From the NCBI RefSeq assembly GCF_016937655.1, contig NZ_JAFHKL010000008.1, positions 1 through 64,000 on the forward strand: DNA of 64,000 nucleotides, read 5' to 3'. A program made the position numbers and the translations under genes. This stretch comes from Chromobacterium alkanivorans. Lineage in GTDB: Bacteria; Pseudomonadota; Gammaproteobacteria; Burkholderiales; Chromobacteriaceae. Below the pieces are notes generated by a model. The model was not told the origin of the DNA. It saw only the letters and a list, made by a program, of their open reading frames with translations, and did not search any database. Of the stretch, positions 9,149 to 17,942 are shown one piece after another; the first letter of the stretch is position 1; every line of letters begins with the position of its first letter.

Positions 9149-9660
9149 TTCTGCTGACGCTGTTGTGGCAGTTCTCGCTGTTGTCGCTGGTGGCGGTGGG
9201 CGGCGCCAATGTGCTGATTCCCGAGTTGCAGCGGCTGGTGTTGGAACAGGGCTGGATGAGCGGGCGCGAGTTCGCCGCGCTGTTCGCCATCGCCCAGGCC
9301 GCGCCCGGCCCCAATGTGCTGGTGGTCAGCCTGATAGGCTGGCAGGTGGCCGGGGTGCCGGGCGCTCTGGTCAGCATGTTGGGGATTTGCGGCCCGTCTT
9401 CGGTGCTGAGCTTCTACGTGGCGCGCTGGTGGCAGCGTTACCAGCGGGCGCCGCTGACCCTGGCGCTCCAGCGCGGCCTGGCGCCGCTGACCATAGGCCT
9501 GGTGGCCGCCAGCGCCTGGCTGTTGAGCCTGGCGGCCAACGCCGACGCGGGGGCTTGGCTCTTGTGCGGCGCGGTGGCGCTGACCGCGTGGCGCAGCGCG
9601 CTCAACCCCTTGTGGTTATTGTCGGCCGGCGCTTTGCTGGGCGGTTTGGGCTTGCTCTAA
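9145..9660 (+). CDS. Chromate transporter, C-terminal-half protein (ChrA family)
   Basis: A 171-residue partner of the preceding gene. It overlaps it by ATGA, so the two are translationally coupled. The family signature is repeated (VAVGGANVLIPELQ, then FAIAQAAPGPNVLVV) before hydrophobic helices. The two halves are expected to insert with opposite topology and form one transporter; this is known for short-chain CHR pairs. Confidence 0.87.
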   Translation: MILLTLLWQFSLLSLVAVGGANVLIPELQRLVLEQGWMSGREFAALFAIAQAAPGPNVLVVSLIGWQVAGVPGALVSMLGICGPSSVLSFYVARWWQRYQRAPLTLALQRGLAPLTIGLVAASAWLLSLAANADAGAWLLCGAVALTAWRSALNPLWLLSAGALLGGLGLL

Positions 9661-9672
9661 GCAGAAGCCATA

Positions 9673-10548
9673 ATGAACAGGGCTTTCTCGGGAGGGCGCG
9701 CGTTGACGCGAATCTTGATGCTGCTGTTGTGCGTTCTGGCCTTGCCGGCGCAGGGGCAAACCTTGTCGATCCGCTATGCGCTGGTGTCCGGGGAGCAGGA
9801 CCCGCACCTGCCTTATATGCAGGCTTTGTTGCAGCTGGCCTGCAGCGAGGCCGGGCTCAGTTGCGAATTGAGCAGCGCGCTGGACATGAACCAGGGGCGG
9901 GCGCTGGAGCAGATGGCGCACGGCGACGCCGGCGTGGACCTGTTCTGGGGCATGAGCAGCCGCGAACGCGAACTCAAGGCGCTGCCGGTGCGCATTCCCT
10001 TGTACAAGGGCTTGATCGGCTGGCGCGTGCCGCTGGTGTCGCAAAAGCGCGGCCGCTTGTTCGAGAAGGTGTTCACGCTGGCGGATCTGAAGGCGCTGAG
10101 CGCCGGCCAGGGGCAGGATTGGCCGGATACGCAGATTCTGCGCGGCGCCGGCTTGCCGGTGGTGGCCAGCCCCTTGTATTTGCCGCTGTTCGCGATGCTG
10201 CGGCAGGGGCGCTTCGATTATTTCCCGCGCAGCGTGATCGAGGTGGGCCAGGAACTGGAGTCCGAGGCCGCCAAAGGCCTGACGCTGGACCCTTACATCG
10301 TGCTGCACTATCCGGCGGCCTTTTATTTCTTCGTGTCGCCGCGCCGGCCGGAGCTGGCCCGGGCGCTGACCCAGGGCCTGGAGGCCGCGATCAAGGACGG
10401 CAGCTTCGACAAGCTGTTCCTGCGCTTCAACGGCCCGCGCTTGCGCGCCTTGAACCTGGCGCGGCGGCGCATCATCGAACTGCCCAATCCCTTGCTGCCC
10501 AAGGATACGCCGCTGCAGCGCAAGGAGCTGTGGTTCTACCCGCGCTGA
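9673..10548 (+). CDS. Periplasmic solute-binding-like protein
   Basis: A 291-residue protein with an N-terminal signal segment (LTRILMLLLCVLALPAQGQ) and a binding-protein-like body (YMQALLQLACSEAGLSCELS, GDAGVDLFWGMSSRERELKALPVRIPLYKGLIGWR). The FDYFPRSVIEVGQEL region and the C-terminal LPNPLLPKDTPLQRKELWFYPR resemble orphan binding proteins that occur without ABC partners. It is 12 bases after the CHR pair and may be cotranscribed. Its end overlaps the convergent ATP-pyrophosphatase gene by 13 bases. Confidence 0.7.
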   Translation: MNRAFSGGRALTRILMLLLCVLALPAQGQTLSIRYALVSGEQDPHLPYMQALLQLACSEAGLSCELSSALDMNQGRALEQMAHGDAGVDLFWGMSSRERELKALPVRIPLYKGLIGWRVPLVSQKRGRLFEKVFTLADLKALSAGQGQDWPDTQILRGAGLPVVASPLYLPLFAMLRQGRFDYFPRSVIEVGQELESEAAKGLTLDPYIVLHYPAAFYFFVSPRRPELARALTQGLEAAIKDGSFDKLFLRFNGPRLRALNLARRRIIELPNPLLPKDTPLQRKELWFYPR

Positions 10549-11216
10549 GGGTCAGGCGGCAGCAGGTCGGTGAACACGAAACCGTCCCGCTCCACCGTTT
10601 CGCCCACCGCGTGCGGCACCGGATGCAGGAACATCGGGCCGTCCCAAGCGAAGGAATGGAACTCGCCGTATTCGCCGCAGGGGTCGGCGTCCGGCGGCAA
10701 GGCGTCCAGCAAGTCCTGGCCGAATTCGCTGCCGGCCAGGCCGCGCGGCAGCTTGCGCGGGTCCAGGCAGGTCAGCCTGGCCTTGAGCCCGCTGCGCAGC
10801 ATGGTCTGCGCCAACTCGGCGGTGGGCAGGCCCCACAGCGGGAACAGCGGCTCTATGCCGCTGCCGGCCAGGTTCCGCTCGCGGTAGGCGCGCACATCCT
10901 CCAGGAATAGATCGCCAAAGGCCATGTGGCTGACGCCGTCGGCGCGGCAGGCGCCGACGAAGTCCGCCATCCGGCCGGCGTAATCCTCGTTGCTGCAAGG
11001 GTAGGGGATGGCCACCTGGCGCAGCGGCAGCCCCAGCGCCGCGGCCTGCGCCTGCAGCAACTCCACCCGCACCGCGTGCATGGCCACGCGCTGGAAAGCC
11101 TGGTTGACGGTGGTGAACAGTCCGACGACTTCGACGTCGGGATCCCGGCGCAGCACATGCAGCGCCCAGGCGCTGTCCTTGCCGCTGCTCCAGGACAAGA
11201 GAACGGTTTTCTTCAT
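10536..11216 (-). CDS. ATP-pyrophosphatase, diphthine-ammonia ligase family
   Basis: A 226-residue member of the adenine-nucleotide alpha-hydrolase (PP-loop) family close to MJ0570/Dph6. The PP-loop LLSWSSGKDSAWALHVLRRD is near the N-terminus, and the family C-terminal block CGEYGEFHSFAWDGPMF is present. Bacteria do not make diphthamide, so the true substrate is unknown. The ATG at 11216 was chosen because the upstream in-frame extension runs antisense through hemE. Divergent from hemE. Confidence 0.88.
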   Translation of the reverse strand: MKKTVLLSWSSGKDSAWALHVLRRDPDVEVVGLFTTVNQAFQRVAMHAVRVELLQAQAAALGLPLRQVAIPYPCSNEDYAGRMADFVGACRADGVSHMAFGDLFLEDVRAYRERNLAGSGIEPLFPLWGLPTAELAQTMLRSGLKARLTCLDPRKLPRGLAGSEFGQDLLDALPPDADPCGEYGEFHSFAWDGPMFLHPVPHAVGETVERDGFVFTDLLPPDPQRG

Positions 11217-11257
11217 GGCGCACAGCTTAGCCGCGCGGAGGCGCGCCGCCAAGCGGG

Positions 11258-11286
11258 GGGACTGAGCCGGGGGACTCGGGTATAAT
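11258..11286 (+). promoter_or_regulatory. Probable hemE promoter
   Basis: A perfect TATAAT at 11281-11286 lies 38 bases before the hemE start. The -35 position 17 bases upstream reads GGGACT, which keeps only GAC of the consensus, so the promoter relies on its -10. Confidence 0.55.
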
Positions 11287-11324
11287 GACGCTCTATTTTT
11301 TCGCCTTTCAGGACTGATTGCCGC

Positions 11325-12392
11325 ATGACCCAGCTCAAGAACGATACCTTCCTGCGCGCGCTGCTTGGCCAGCCCGTCGAATACACCCCGATCTGGATGA
11401 TGCGCCAGGCCGGCCGCTATTTGCCGGAGTACCGCGCCACTCGCAGCCGGGCCGGCAGCTTCATGGGTTTGTGCACCAGTCCCGATTACGCCACCGAGGT
11501 GACGCTGCAGCCGTTGGAGCGTTTCCCGCTGGACGCCGCCATCCTGTTCTCCGACATCCTGACCGTGCCGGACGCCATGGGCCTGGGCCTGTACTTCGCC
11601 GAAGGCGAGGGCCCCAAGTTCGAGCGCCCGCTGCGCGACGAAGCCGCCGTCCGCGCGCTGACGGTGCCGGCGCTGGACAAGCTGAGCTATGTCTTCGACG
11701 CCGTGTCCAGCATCCGCAAGGCGCTGGACGGCCGCGTGCCGCTGATCGGCTTCTCCGGCAGCCCGTTCACCCTGGCCTGCTACATGATAGAAGGCGGCGG
11801 CTCCGACGACTTCCGCCACGTCAAAGCCATGCTCTACAGCCGGCCGGAACTGCTGCACCACATTCTGGACGTCAACGCCCGCACCGTGATCGACTACCTG
11901 AACGCCCAGATCGACGCCGGCGCGCAGGCGGTGCAGATCTTCGACACCTGGGGCGGCGCGCTGACCCAGGCGGCCTACCGCGAGTTCTCGCTGGCCTATA
12001 TGCGCCAGATCGTCGCCGGCCTGAAGCGCGAGGCCGACGGCCGCCGCGTGCCGGTGATCGTGTTCACCAAGGGCGGCGGACAGTGGCTGGAGGAGATCGC
12101 CGCCATCGGCGCCGACTGCGTGGGCCTGGACTGGACCACGGACCTGGGCGCCGCGCGCGCGCGGGTGGGCGGCAAGGTGGCCTTGCAGGGCAACTTCGAT
12201 CCCAACGCGCTGTTCGCCGAGCCGGCCGCCATCGAGCGCGAAGTGGCCCGCATCCTGGCCAGCTACGGCGCGGGCAGCGGCCATGTCTTCAATCTGGGCC
12301 ACGGCATCTCGCAGCACGTCAAGCCGGAGCACGCCGGAGCCTTGGTGGAAGCGGTGCATCGCTTGTCCCGTCCTTATCACGCCCAGGGCTGA
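11325..12392 (+). CDS. hemE: Uroporphyrinogen decarboxylase
   Basis: Decarboxylates the four acetate side chains of uroporphyrinogen III to give coproporphyrinogen III in haem synthesis. It is 355 residues, the usual length. The N-terminal signature [35 protein letters not shown], the FDTWGG block and C-terminal [15 protein letters not shown] are all present. It appears monocistronic. Confidence 0.97.
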   Translation: MTQLKNDTFLRALLGQPVEYTPIWMMRQAGRYLPEYRATRSRAGSFMGLCTSPDYATEVTLQPLERFPLDAAILFSDILTVPDAMGLGLYFAEGEGPKFERPLRDEAAVRALTVPALDKLSYVFDAVSSIRKALDGRVPLIGFSGSPFTLACYMIEGGGSDDFRHVKAMLYSRPELLHHILDVNARTVIDYLNAQIDAGAQAVQIFDTWGGALTQAAYREFSLAYMRQIVAGLKREADGRRVPVIVFTKGGGQWLEEIAAIGADCVGLDWTTDLGAARARVGGKVALQGNFDPNALFAEPAAIEREVARILASYGAGSGHVFNLGHGISQHVKPEHAGALVEAVHRLSRPYHAQG

Positions 12393-12711
12393 AAAGCCGG
12401 ATTAAACGCCGTTGGCATGTTTTTGCCGCTCCGGCGGAGTTGCCCGCGGCGGACGCACCAAGTTGGCGCGGCCCGGCGGGCATTAAAGCCGGCTTTATCA
12501 GTGTCTAAATCCGGCATCAAGCCGCTGTTAGCGCGGCCCGCGGAAAAGGATTTGTTTTTTCAACAGAAAATTTAACTTTTCCCCTGACGCCGTTCGCGCG
12601 CCGTCGGGGTATCCTTACCCGTCCGGCCAATGGCTCTCCTGCGGCCGGATTGTATTTTTGCACTGTGATGAATAAGGATATTGACAAGGCGAACCATAGT
12701 CGTTCTCTGAG

Positions 12712-12720
12712 TTATGCACA
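12712..12720 (+). promoter_or_regulatory. DnaA box, TTATGCACA
   Basis: Exact match to the E. coli consensus TTATNCACA on the plus strand, 240 bases before priA. Confidence 0.6.
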
Positions 12721-12887
12721 TTTGCTAGTCAGAGTTCAGGTCCTTGTCAAGCCGATTGCTCATGTTTTTTTGATCAATTTAAGTCTTTGAAAACAAAGAG
12801 AAAAATAATTGATTAATTTTTGCGCAATCTAACGGAAATGTTGATCTGGGGCCGTTTCGACCTCTAGGCGACAGCTTGTTCACAAAG

Positions 12888-12896
12888 TTATCCACA
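12888..12896 (+). promoter_or_regulatory. DnaA box, TTATCCACA
   Basis: The strongest consensus DnaA box (R1-type), same orientation as the box at 12712 and 64 bases before the priA start. A TGTGCACA palindrome follows at 12902-12909. Confidence 0.65.
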
Positions 12897-12959
12897 GCAT
12901 CTGTGCACAGTGGCCGCAAAGCCTTGTCACAACAGCATTTGTCTTCGGGGGCGCACCGG

Positions 12960-15134
12960 ATGGGGCAGCAAAGCATCGTGCAAGTGGCCGTGGACGTGCC
13001 GCTGCCAGGTACGTTCAGTTACCTGACCCAGTTGTCTGTCATGGCCGGGCAAAGAGTGGCGGTTTCCTTCGGGCCGCGCCGGCTGTGTGGCGTGGTTGTC
13101 ACGGATATACCTCAGCAGGGTATCGATCCGGCCAAGCTCAAGCCGGTGGTGTCCGTGCTGTCCGGCCTGCCGCCGCTGCCGGAAGATTTCATGGCCCTGG
13201 TCCGTTTCGCCGCCGATTACTACCACCATCCGCTGGGACAGGCGCTGTTCACCGCCTTGCCCACCGGCCTGCGCGAGCCCCGGGACATCGTCTTGCCGGA
13301 TGAACGCCCGTACGCGCTGACCCCGCAGGGCGAGGCGGAAGCGCCGCCGGCGCGCCAGCGCGCCCGGCTGGCGCTGTGGCAGGCGCTGCAGGACGGCGCG
13401 TTGACGCTGGCCGCCGCCAAGGCGGTGACGCCGCAGGCCGGCAAGGTGCTGGCGGATTGGCTGGCGGAAGACAAGGTGCGCCGCGTGGCGCCGGAGCCCG
13501 TCCCTTTGCGGGTGGCGGACAGCCCTGAACTGAACGACGAGCAGCAGGCCGCGCTGGACGCCTTGCGCGGCCAGGCCGGCTACCAGCCCTGGCTGCTGCA
13601 CGGCATTACCGGCAGCGGCAAGACCGAAGTCTATCTGCGGCTGATCGCCGATCATCTGGCCGCCGGCCGCCAGGCGCTGGTGCTGGTGCCGGAAATCAAT
13701 CTGACCCCGCAGCTGATCACGCGCTTCACCCAGCGCTTTCCGGACAGCCGCATCGCGGTGCAGCACAGCCATCTGGCCGATGGCGAGCGCCTGAGGGGCT
13801 GGCTGGACGGCTGGCAGGGGCGCGCCGACGTGATGATAGGCACCCGGCTGTCGGTGTTCACGCCGCTGCCGCGCCTGGGCCTGATCGTGGTGGACGAAGA
13901 GCACGACGGCTCCTTCAAGCAGCAAGACGGCTTGCGCTACCATGCGCGCGATCTGGCGATCTGGCGCGCGCGCCAGGCCGGCGTGCCCATTGTGCTGGGC
14001 TCGGCCACGCCCAGCCTGGAGACCATGGCCAATGTCGAGGCCGGTCGTTACCGCCGGCTGTCCCTGAGCCGGCGCGCGCACGGCGCGGCGCGGCTGCCGG
14101 AGGTGAGGCTGGTCGACGTGCGGCGGCAAAAGCTGGCCGAAGGCCTGTCCGAACCGGTGATCCAGGCGCTGCGCCAGCGGCTGGCGCGCGGCGAGATGAG
14201 CCTGGTGTTCATCAACCGCCGCGGCTTCGCGCCGGTGGTGGCCTGCACCGATTGCGGCTGGACCAGCGGCTGCCCACGCTGCTCCGCCAAGCTGGTGGTC
14301 CATCTGCTGGAGCGCAAGCTGCGCTGCCACCATTGCGGCTGGGAAGAGGCGGTGCCGCGAGCCTGCCCGGATTGCGGCAACCCCGACATCAAACCGCTGG
14401 GCGAAGGCACCCAGCGGCTGGAGTCCGCGCTGACGCGCTTGTTCCCCGAGGCGCGCATCCTGCGCATAGACCGCGACACCACCAGCCGCAAGGAAGCCTG
14501 GGACGAGATCTACCGCAAGGTGCACGCCGGCGAAGTGGACATGCTGGTGGGCACCCAGATGCTGGCCAAGGGCCACGACTTCGGCACCCTGTCGCTGGTG
14601 GTGGCGCTGGGCGCGGACGGCGGCCTGTATTCCGCCGATTTTCGCGCCTCCGAGCGCCTGTTCGCGCAGCTGATGCAAGTGGCCGGCCGCGCCGGCCGCG
14701 CCGAGGCCGCCGGCGAGGTGCTGATCCAGACCCAGTGGCCGGATCATGAGCTATACCAAGCGCTGACGCGCCACGATTTCGACGGCTACGCCAAGGCCCT
14801 GCTGGACGAGCGGCGCATCGCCGGCTTCCCGCCCTGCGCCTACCAGGCGCTGCTGCGCGCCGACAGCCCCAGCCTGGAACTGGCCACCGCCTTCCTGGCC
14901 GAAGTGCGGCGGCTGGCCGAGCCGCTGGCGGCGCAGGTGCTGATCGCCGGCCCGGCGCCGGCGCTGATGGCGCGCTTGGCCAACCGCGAACGCGCCCAGT
15001 TGGTGCTGGAAGCGCCGCAAAGGCAGGCGCTGCACGGATTTTTGAATCAATGGCTGCCGCAGGTGGAAGCGGCGGCCAAACGCCATGGACGCGGCCTGCG
15101 CTGGTCGCTGGACGTGGACCCACAGGACATGTGA
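12960..15134 (+). CDS. priA: Primosomal protein N' (replication restart helicase)
   Basis: A 3'-to-5' helicase that recognises stalled forks and reloads the replisome. From the ATG at 12960 it is 724 residues. Features in order: N-terminal DNA-binding domain (IVQVAVDVPLPGTFSYL), Walker A GITGSGKTEVYL, DEEH box VVDEEHDGSFKQ, a zinc-binding insert with paired cysteines (CTDCGWTSGCPRC, CHHCGWEEAVPRACPDC) and the helicase C-terminal block (GTQMLAKGHDF, QVAGRAGRAEA). The frame is open upstream to 12876, but MGQQSIVQVAV fits the family start. dacB follows after seven bases. Confidence 0.96.
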   Translation: MGQQSIVQVAVDVPLPGTFSYLTQLSVMAGQRVAVSFGPRRLCGVVVTDIPQQGIDPAKLKPVVSVLSGLPPLPEDFMALVRFAADYYHHPLGQALFTALPTGLREPRDIVLPDERPYALTPQGEAEAPPARQRARLALWQALQDGALTLAAAKAVTPQAGKVLADWLAEDKVRRVAPEPVPLRVADSPELNDEQQAALDALRGQAGYQPWLLHGITGSGKTEVYLRLIADHLAAGRQALVLVPEINLTPQLITRFTQRFPDSRIAVQHSHLADGERLRGWLDGWQGRADVMIGTRLSVFTPLPRLGLIVVDEEHDGSFKQQDGLRYHARDLAIWRARQAGVPIVLGSATPSLETMANVEAGRYRRLSLSRRAHGAARLPEVRLVDVRRQKLAEGLSEPVIQALRQRLARGEMSLVFINRRGFAPVVACTDCGWTSGCPRCSAKLVVHLLERKLRCHHCGWEEAVPRACPDCGNPDIKPLGEGTQRLESALTRLFPEARILRIDRDTTSRKEAWDEIYRKVHAGEVDMLVGTQMLAKGHDFGTLSLVVALGADGGLYSADFRASERLFAQLMQVAGRAGRAEAAGEVLIQTQWPDHELYQALTRHDFDGYAKALLDERRIAGFPPCAYQALLRADSPSLELATAFLAEVRRLAEPLAAQVLIAGPAPALMARLANRERAQLVLEAPQRQALHGFLNQWLPQVEAAAKRHGRGLRWSLDVDPQDM

Positions 15135-15141
15135 CCGCTCA

Positions 15142-16533
15142 ATGAAAGCAAAAACGAAATCAAGCCTGCTGGCGGCCTGCCTGCTGCTGTCTGCCTTGCC
15201 GGCCCGCGCGCTGGACTTGCACGGCCTCAAGCCGGAGGAGGTGGCCGTCTGGGCCGCGCCGGTGGAGAGCGGCAAGACCCTGGCCGGCCATCGCGCCGAC
15301 AGCGCGGTCAATCCGGCCTCCACCATGAAGCTGATCACCAGCTGGAGCGCGCTGAACCTGCTCAAGCCCGGCTACCGCTGGCACACCGGGCTGTGGTCCG
15401 CCGCGCCGCTGCGCGACGGCGCGCTGCAAGGAGATCTTTACTGGCTGGGCGCCGGCGATCCGCGCTTCAACAACGACAGCCTGCTCAATCTGCTGTACGG
15501 CCTGCGGCTGCGCGGCGTGCAGCGGATAGACGGCAAGCTGCTGCTGGACAAGAGCGCCTTCAAGGGCGCGTCCAGCGCCCACGACTTCGACGAAGACGCC
15601 GGCCGCGCCTTCACCGTGGAGCCGGACAGCCATCTGACCAATCTGAAAGTGGCCTGGCTCAACTTCTACGTCGACGCCGGCTGCGCGCGCGTGGCGCTGG
15701 ATCCGCCGTTGGCCGGCGTCAGCGTCAACGCCAAGCTGCAGGCCGGCGGCCAGGGCGGTCCGAGCGATTGTTCCGACGTGCGCCGCTATGTCAGCATCGC
15801 CAACGATTTGCGTTCGGTCACCGTCAGCGGCACCTTGCCGCCCAGCTGCGACGGCGTCAAAACCTTCGTCAACGTGCTGGATCACGACGCTTTCGCCAGC
15901 CAGGACTTCGCCGCCCTGTGGCAGGCGCTGGGCGGGGCCGGGCCCAAGGGCGCGGCGCAGGGACGAGTGCCGGCCGGCGCGCGCGAACTGGCCGGCCACG
16001 ACTCGCAGCCGCTGACGGTGGCGATCAGCGACATCAACAAATACAGCAACAACACCATGGCGCGCACCCTGTTCCTGACCTTGGGCAAGGAGGGCGGAGG
16101 CGGCGAGGACACCCGCGCCAACGCCGAGCACGCGGTGAGGCGCCTGCTGGCCGCCAACGGCATTTCCGATGAAACGCTGGTGTTGGAGAACGGCTCCGGC
16201 CTGTCGCGCCGCGAGCGGGTCAGCGCTAGGCTGATGGGGCAGGTGCTGCTCAACGCCGCGCGCGGGCCGTACGCCAGCGAATTCCTGGCCAGCCTGCCCA
16301 TCGCCGGCGAGGACGGCACCTTGCGCAAGCGCTTCGCCGAGCAAGGGCCGCGGCTGCGGATGAAGACCGGCACCCTGAAGGACGTCAAGGCGCTGGCCGG
16401 CTACTGGCTGGGCGCGGACGGCCGCCGGCTGGCGCTGGCGGTGATCGTCAACAGCCCGCGCGCGCCGGAGATGGGCAAGGCGATGGACCAGATCGTCGCC
16501 GATCTGATCGACCGCTTCGAGGCGTCCAAATAA
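15142..16533 (+). CDS. dacB: D-alanyl-D-alanine carboxypeptidase/endopeptidase (PBP4)
   Basis: Periplasmic class C penicillin-binding protein that trims peptidoglycan stem peptides and cuts cross-links. It is 463 residues with a signal peptide (LLAACLLLSALPARA). Catalytic motifs are all present: S60-TM-K63, an SxN-type motif in NKYSNNTMAR (about 305), and KTG in RMKTGTLKD (about 418). The large insert between SxxK and SxN is as expected for PBP4. It sits seven bases after priA and may be cotranscribed. Confidence 0.95.
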   Translation: MKAKTKSSLLAACLLLSALPARALDLHGLKPEEVAVWAAPVESGKTLAGHRADSAVNPASTMKLITSWSALNLLKPGYRWHTGLWSAAPLRDGALQGDLYWLGAGDPRFNNDSLLNLLYGLRLRGVQRIDGKLLLDKSAFKGASSAHDFDEDAGRAFTVEPDSHLTNLKVAWLNFYVDAGCARVALDPPLAGVSVNAKLQAGGQGGPSDCSDVRRYVSIANDLRSVTVSGTLPPSCDGVKTFVNVLDHDAFASQDFAALWQALGGAGPKGAAQGRVPAGARELAGHDSQPLTVAISDINKYSNNTMARTLFLTLGKEGGGGEDTRANAEHAVRRLLAANGISDETLVLENGSGLSRRERVSARLMGQVLLNAARGPYASEFLASLPIAGEDGTLRKRFAEQGPRLRMKTGTLKDVKALAGYWLGADGRRLALAVIVNSPRAPEMGKAMDQIVADLIDRFEASK

Positions 16534-16573
16534 GAAGCTGGCGGCTTGACGGTTTCGGCGCGCGCGGCGGGAG

Positions 16574-16579
16574 TATAAT
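16574..16579 (+). promoter_or_regulatory. Possible -10 element for grxC
   Basis: TATAAT 52 bases before grxC. The nearest TTGAC(G) lies 22 bases upstream (16546-16551), too far for a standard sigma-70 spacing, so the call is tentative. Confidence 0.4.
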
Positions 16580-16631
16580 ATTCGGTTTTGCGCGCTCCTC
16601 GCCGGAGCGCCGGATTCCGCGAGAGCCATCG

Positions 16632-16889
16632 ATGAAACCCGTAACCATGTACACCACCGCGGTATGCCCCTACTGCATCCGCGCCAAGCAAATCCTCAGC
16701 GCCAAAGGCGTGGCCGAGATCAAGGAAATCCGCATCGACCTGGACCCGGTCGAGCGCGACAAGATGATGGATCTGACCGGCCGCCGCACCGTGCCGCAGA
16801 TCTTCATCGGCGATACCCATGTAGGCGGCTGCGACGATCTGGTCGCCTTGAACCAGGCCGGCAAGCTGGACCTGCTGCTGGCCGACTGA
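16632..16889 (+). CDS. grxC: Glutaredoxin 3
   Basis: Small dithiol glutaredoxin of 85 residues that reduces disulfides with glutathione. The active site is C12-P-Y-C15; the cis-proline and GSH-binding segments TVPQIFIGDTHVGGCDDL match the GrxC group. It lies just before secB, an arrangement common in proteobacteria. A GC-rich hairpin (CCGCCGC/GCGGCGG) at 16908-16925 follows without a T tract. Confidence 0.96.
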   Translation: MKPVTMYTTAVCPYCIRAKQILSAKGVAEIKEIRIDLDPVERDKMMDLTGRRTVPQIFIGDTHVGGCDDLVALNQAGKLDLLLAD

Positions 16890-17020
16890 GCCGGCTTGCC
16901 CGCGATCAAGCCGCCGCTTGGCGGCGGTTGGCCCTGCGGCGCTTTCGTGCGATGATGCAGGCCTGTTTTAACCATTCCAAAACCGGCCGCTTGCGAGCGG
17001 CCTCCGTGTGAGACGAAGAG

Positions 17021-17473
17021 ATGAGCGAACAACAAGAGCTGCAGCCGGCGTTTTCCATCGAGAAAATCTACGTGAAGGACATGTCCCTGGAAGTGCCTGG
17101 CGCGCCGCAGGTGTTCCTGGAGCAAGAACAGCCGGAAATCGACATGCAGTTGGCCAGCGAAGGCAAACAGCTGGACGACGGTTTCTACGAAGTGACCCTG
17201 ACCGTGACCGTGACCGCCAAACTGCCGGAAAAAACCATGTTCCTGTGCGAAGTGGGCCAGTCCGGCATCTTCCAGATCCGCAACGTGCCGGCCGAAGACA
17301 TCGACCCGATTCTGGGCGTGGCTTGCCCCAACATCCTGTTCCCCTACGCGCGCGAAGCCGTGTCCAGCGTGGTGAACCGCGCCGGTTTCCCGCCGGTGCT
17401 GCTGTCCCCGATCAACTTCGAGGCCCTGTACATGCAGCAACGCGCGCAACAGGCCGAAGCCGGCAACGCCTGA
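17021..17473 (+). CDS. secB: Protein-export chaperone SecB
   Basis: Cytosolic homotetrameric chaperone that keeps preproteins unfolded and hands them to SecA. It is 150 residues. [21 protein letters not shown], the [26 protein letters not shown] core and the segment [24 protein letters not shown] are highly characteristic. It forms a cluster with grxC, the SH3 protein and gpsA. Confidence 0.97.
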   Translation: MSEQQELQPAFSIEKIYVKDMSLEVPGAPQVFLEQEQPEIDMQLASEGKQLDDGFYEVTLTVTVTAKLPEKTMFLCEVGQSGIFQIRNVPAEDIDPILGVACPNILFPYAREAVSSVVNRAGFPPVLLSPINFEALYMQQRAQQAEAGNA

Positions 17474-17486
17474 GGCGAAACCAGCG

Positions 17487-17933
17487 ATGAAACGCCTCGT
17501 ATACCCGCTGCTGGCGCTGAGCCTGGGCCTGCTGTCCCACGGCGCCGCCGCACTTGAGTTTCGCTCGGTCAAGGAAACCGGCGTGGCGCTGTACGAGGCG
17601 CCGACGCTCACTTCGAAGAAGCTGTTCGTGGTGAGCCGCTATTACCCGGTGGAAGTGCTGAGCAGCCAGAAAGAATGGTCGCGCGTGCGCGACGCCACCG
17701 GCGGCATCGCCTGGATTCCGGCCGCCGCGCTGTCCAAGCAGCGCTGGCTGCTGATCACCGCCGACAAGGCGGAAGTGCGCGCCGCGCCGGCCAACGACGG
17801 CCCGCTGGCCTACACCGTGCCCAAGGACGGCGTGGTGGAGCTGCAAGAGCCGCCCAAGGGCGGCTGGGTCAAAGTGCGCCACCGCGACGGCAGCATCGGC
17901 TATGCTCGTATTACCGACCTCTGGGGCTTGTAA
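17487..17933 (+). CDS. Exported SH3-domain protein
   Basis: A 148-residue protein with a signal peptide (LLALSLGLLSHGAAA) and two bacterial SH3-like repeats, about 25-80 (VALYEAPTLTSKKLFVVSRYYPVEVL) and 85-147 (KAEVRAAPANDGPLAYTVPKDGVVEL). Such domains usually bind cell wall or proteins. It lies between secB (13 bases away) and gpsA (9 bases away), a conserved betaproteobacterial neighbourhood as far as I recall. Specific role unknown. Confidence 0.88.
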   Translation: MKRLVYPLLALSLGLLSHGAAALEFRSVKETGVALYEAPTLTSKKLFVVSRYYPVEVLSSQKEWSRVRDATGGIAWIPAAALSKQRWLLITADKAEVRAAPANDGPLAYTVPKDGVVELQEPPKGGWVKVRHRDGSIGYARITDLWGL

Positions 17934-17942
17934 GGGCTACGC

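Larger units (their letters stand above)
12393..12959. other. Gene-free hemE-priA region, AT-rich with DnaA boxes
   Basis: 567 bases without a credible gene. It contains a 14-base palindrome (TAAAGCCGGCTTTA, 12484-12497), two consensus DnaA boxes (listed separately), and an AT-rich stretch at about 12764-12830 with GATC at 12771 and 12842. Base composition is clearly lower in GC than its surroundings. It must hold the priA promoter, but no good -35/-10 pair stands out. See the findings for the origin-like reading. Confidence 0.6.

Noticed and set aside
8591-9660. Split chromate transporter as a frameshifted single gene
   Set aside because: The halves meet in a clean ATGA overlap and each has a full CHR signature; two-gene CHR pairs are a normal form.
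11217-12380. N-terminal extension of the ATP-pyrophosphatase through hemE
   Set aside because: It runs antisense through all of hemE; the family start MKKTVLLSWSSGKDS at 11216 is clear.
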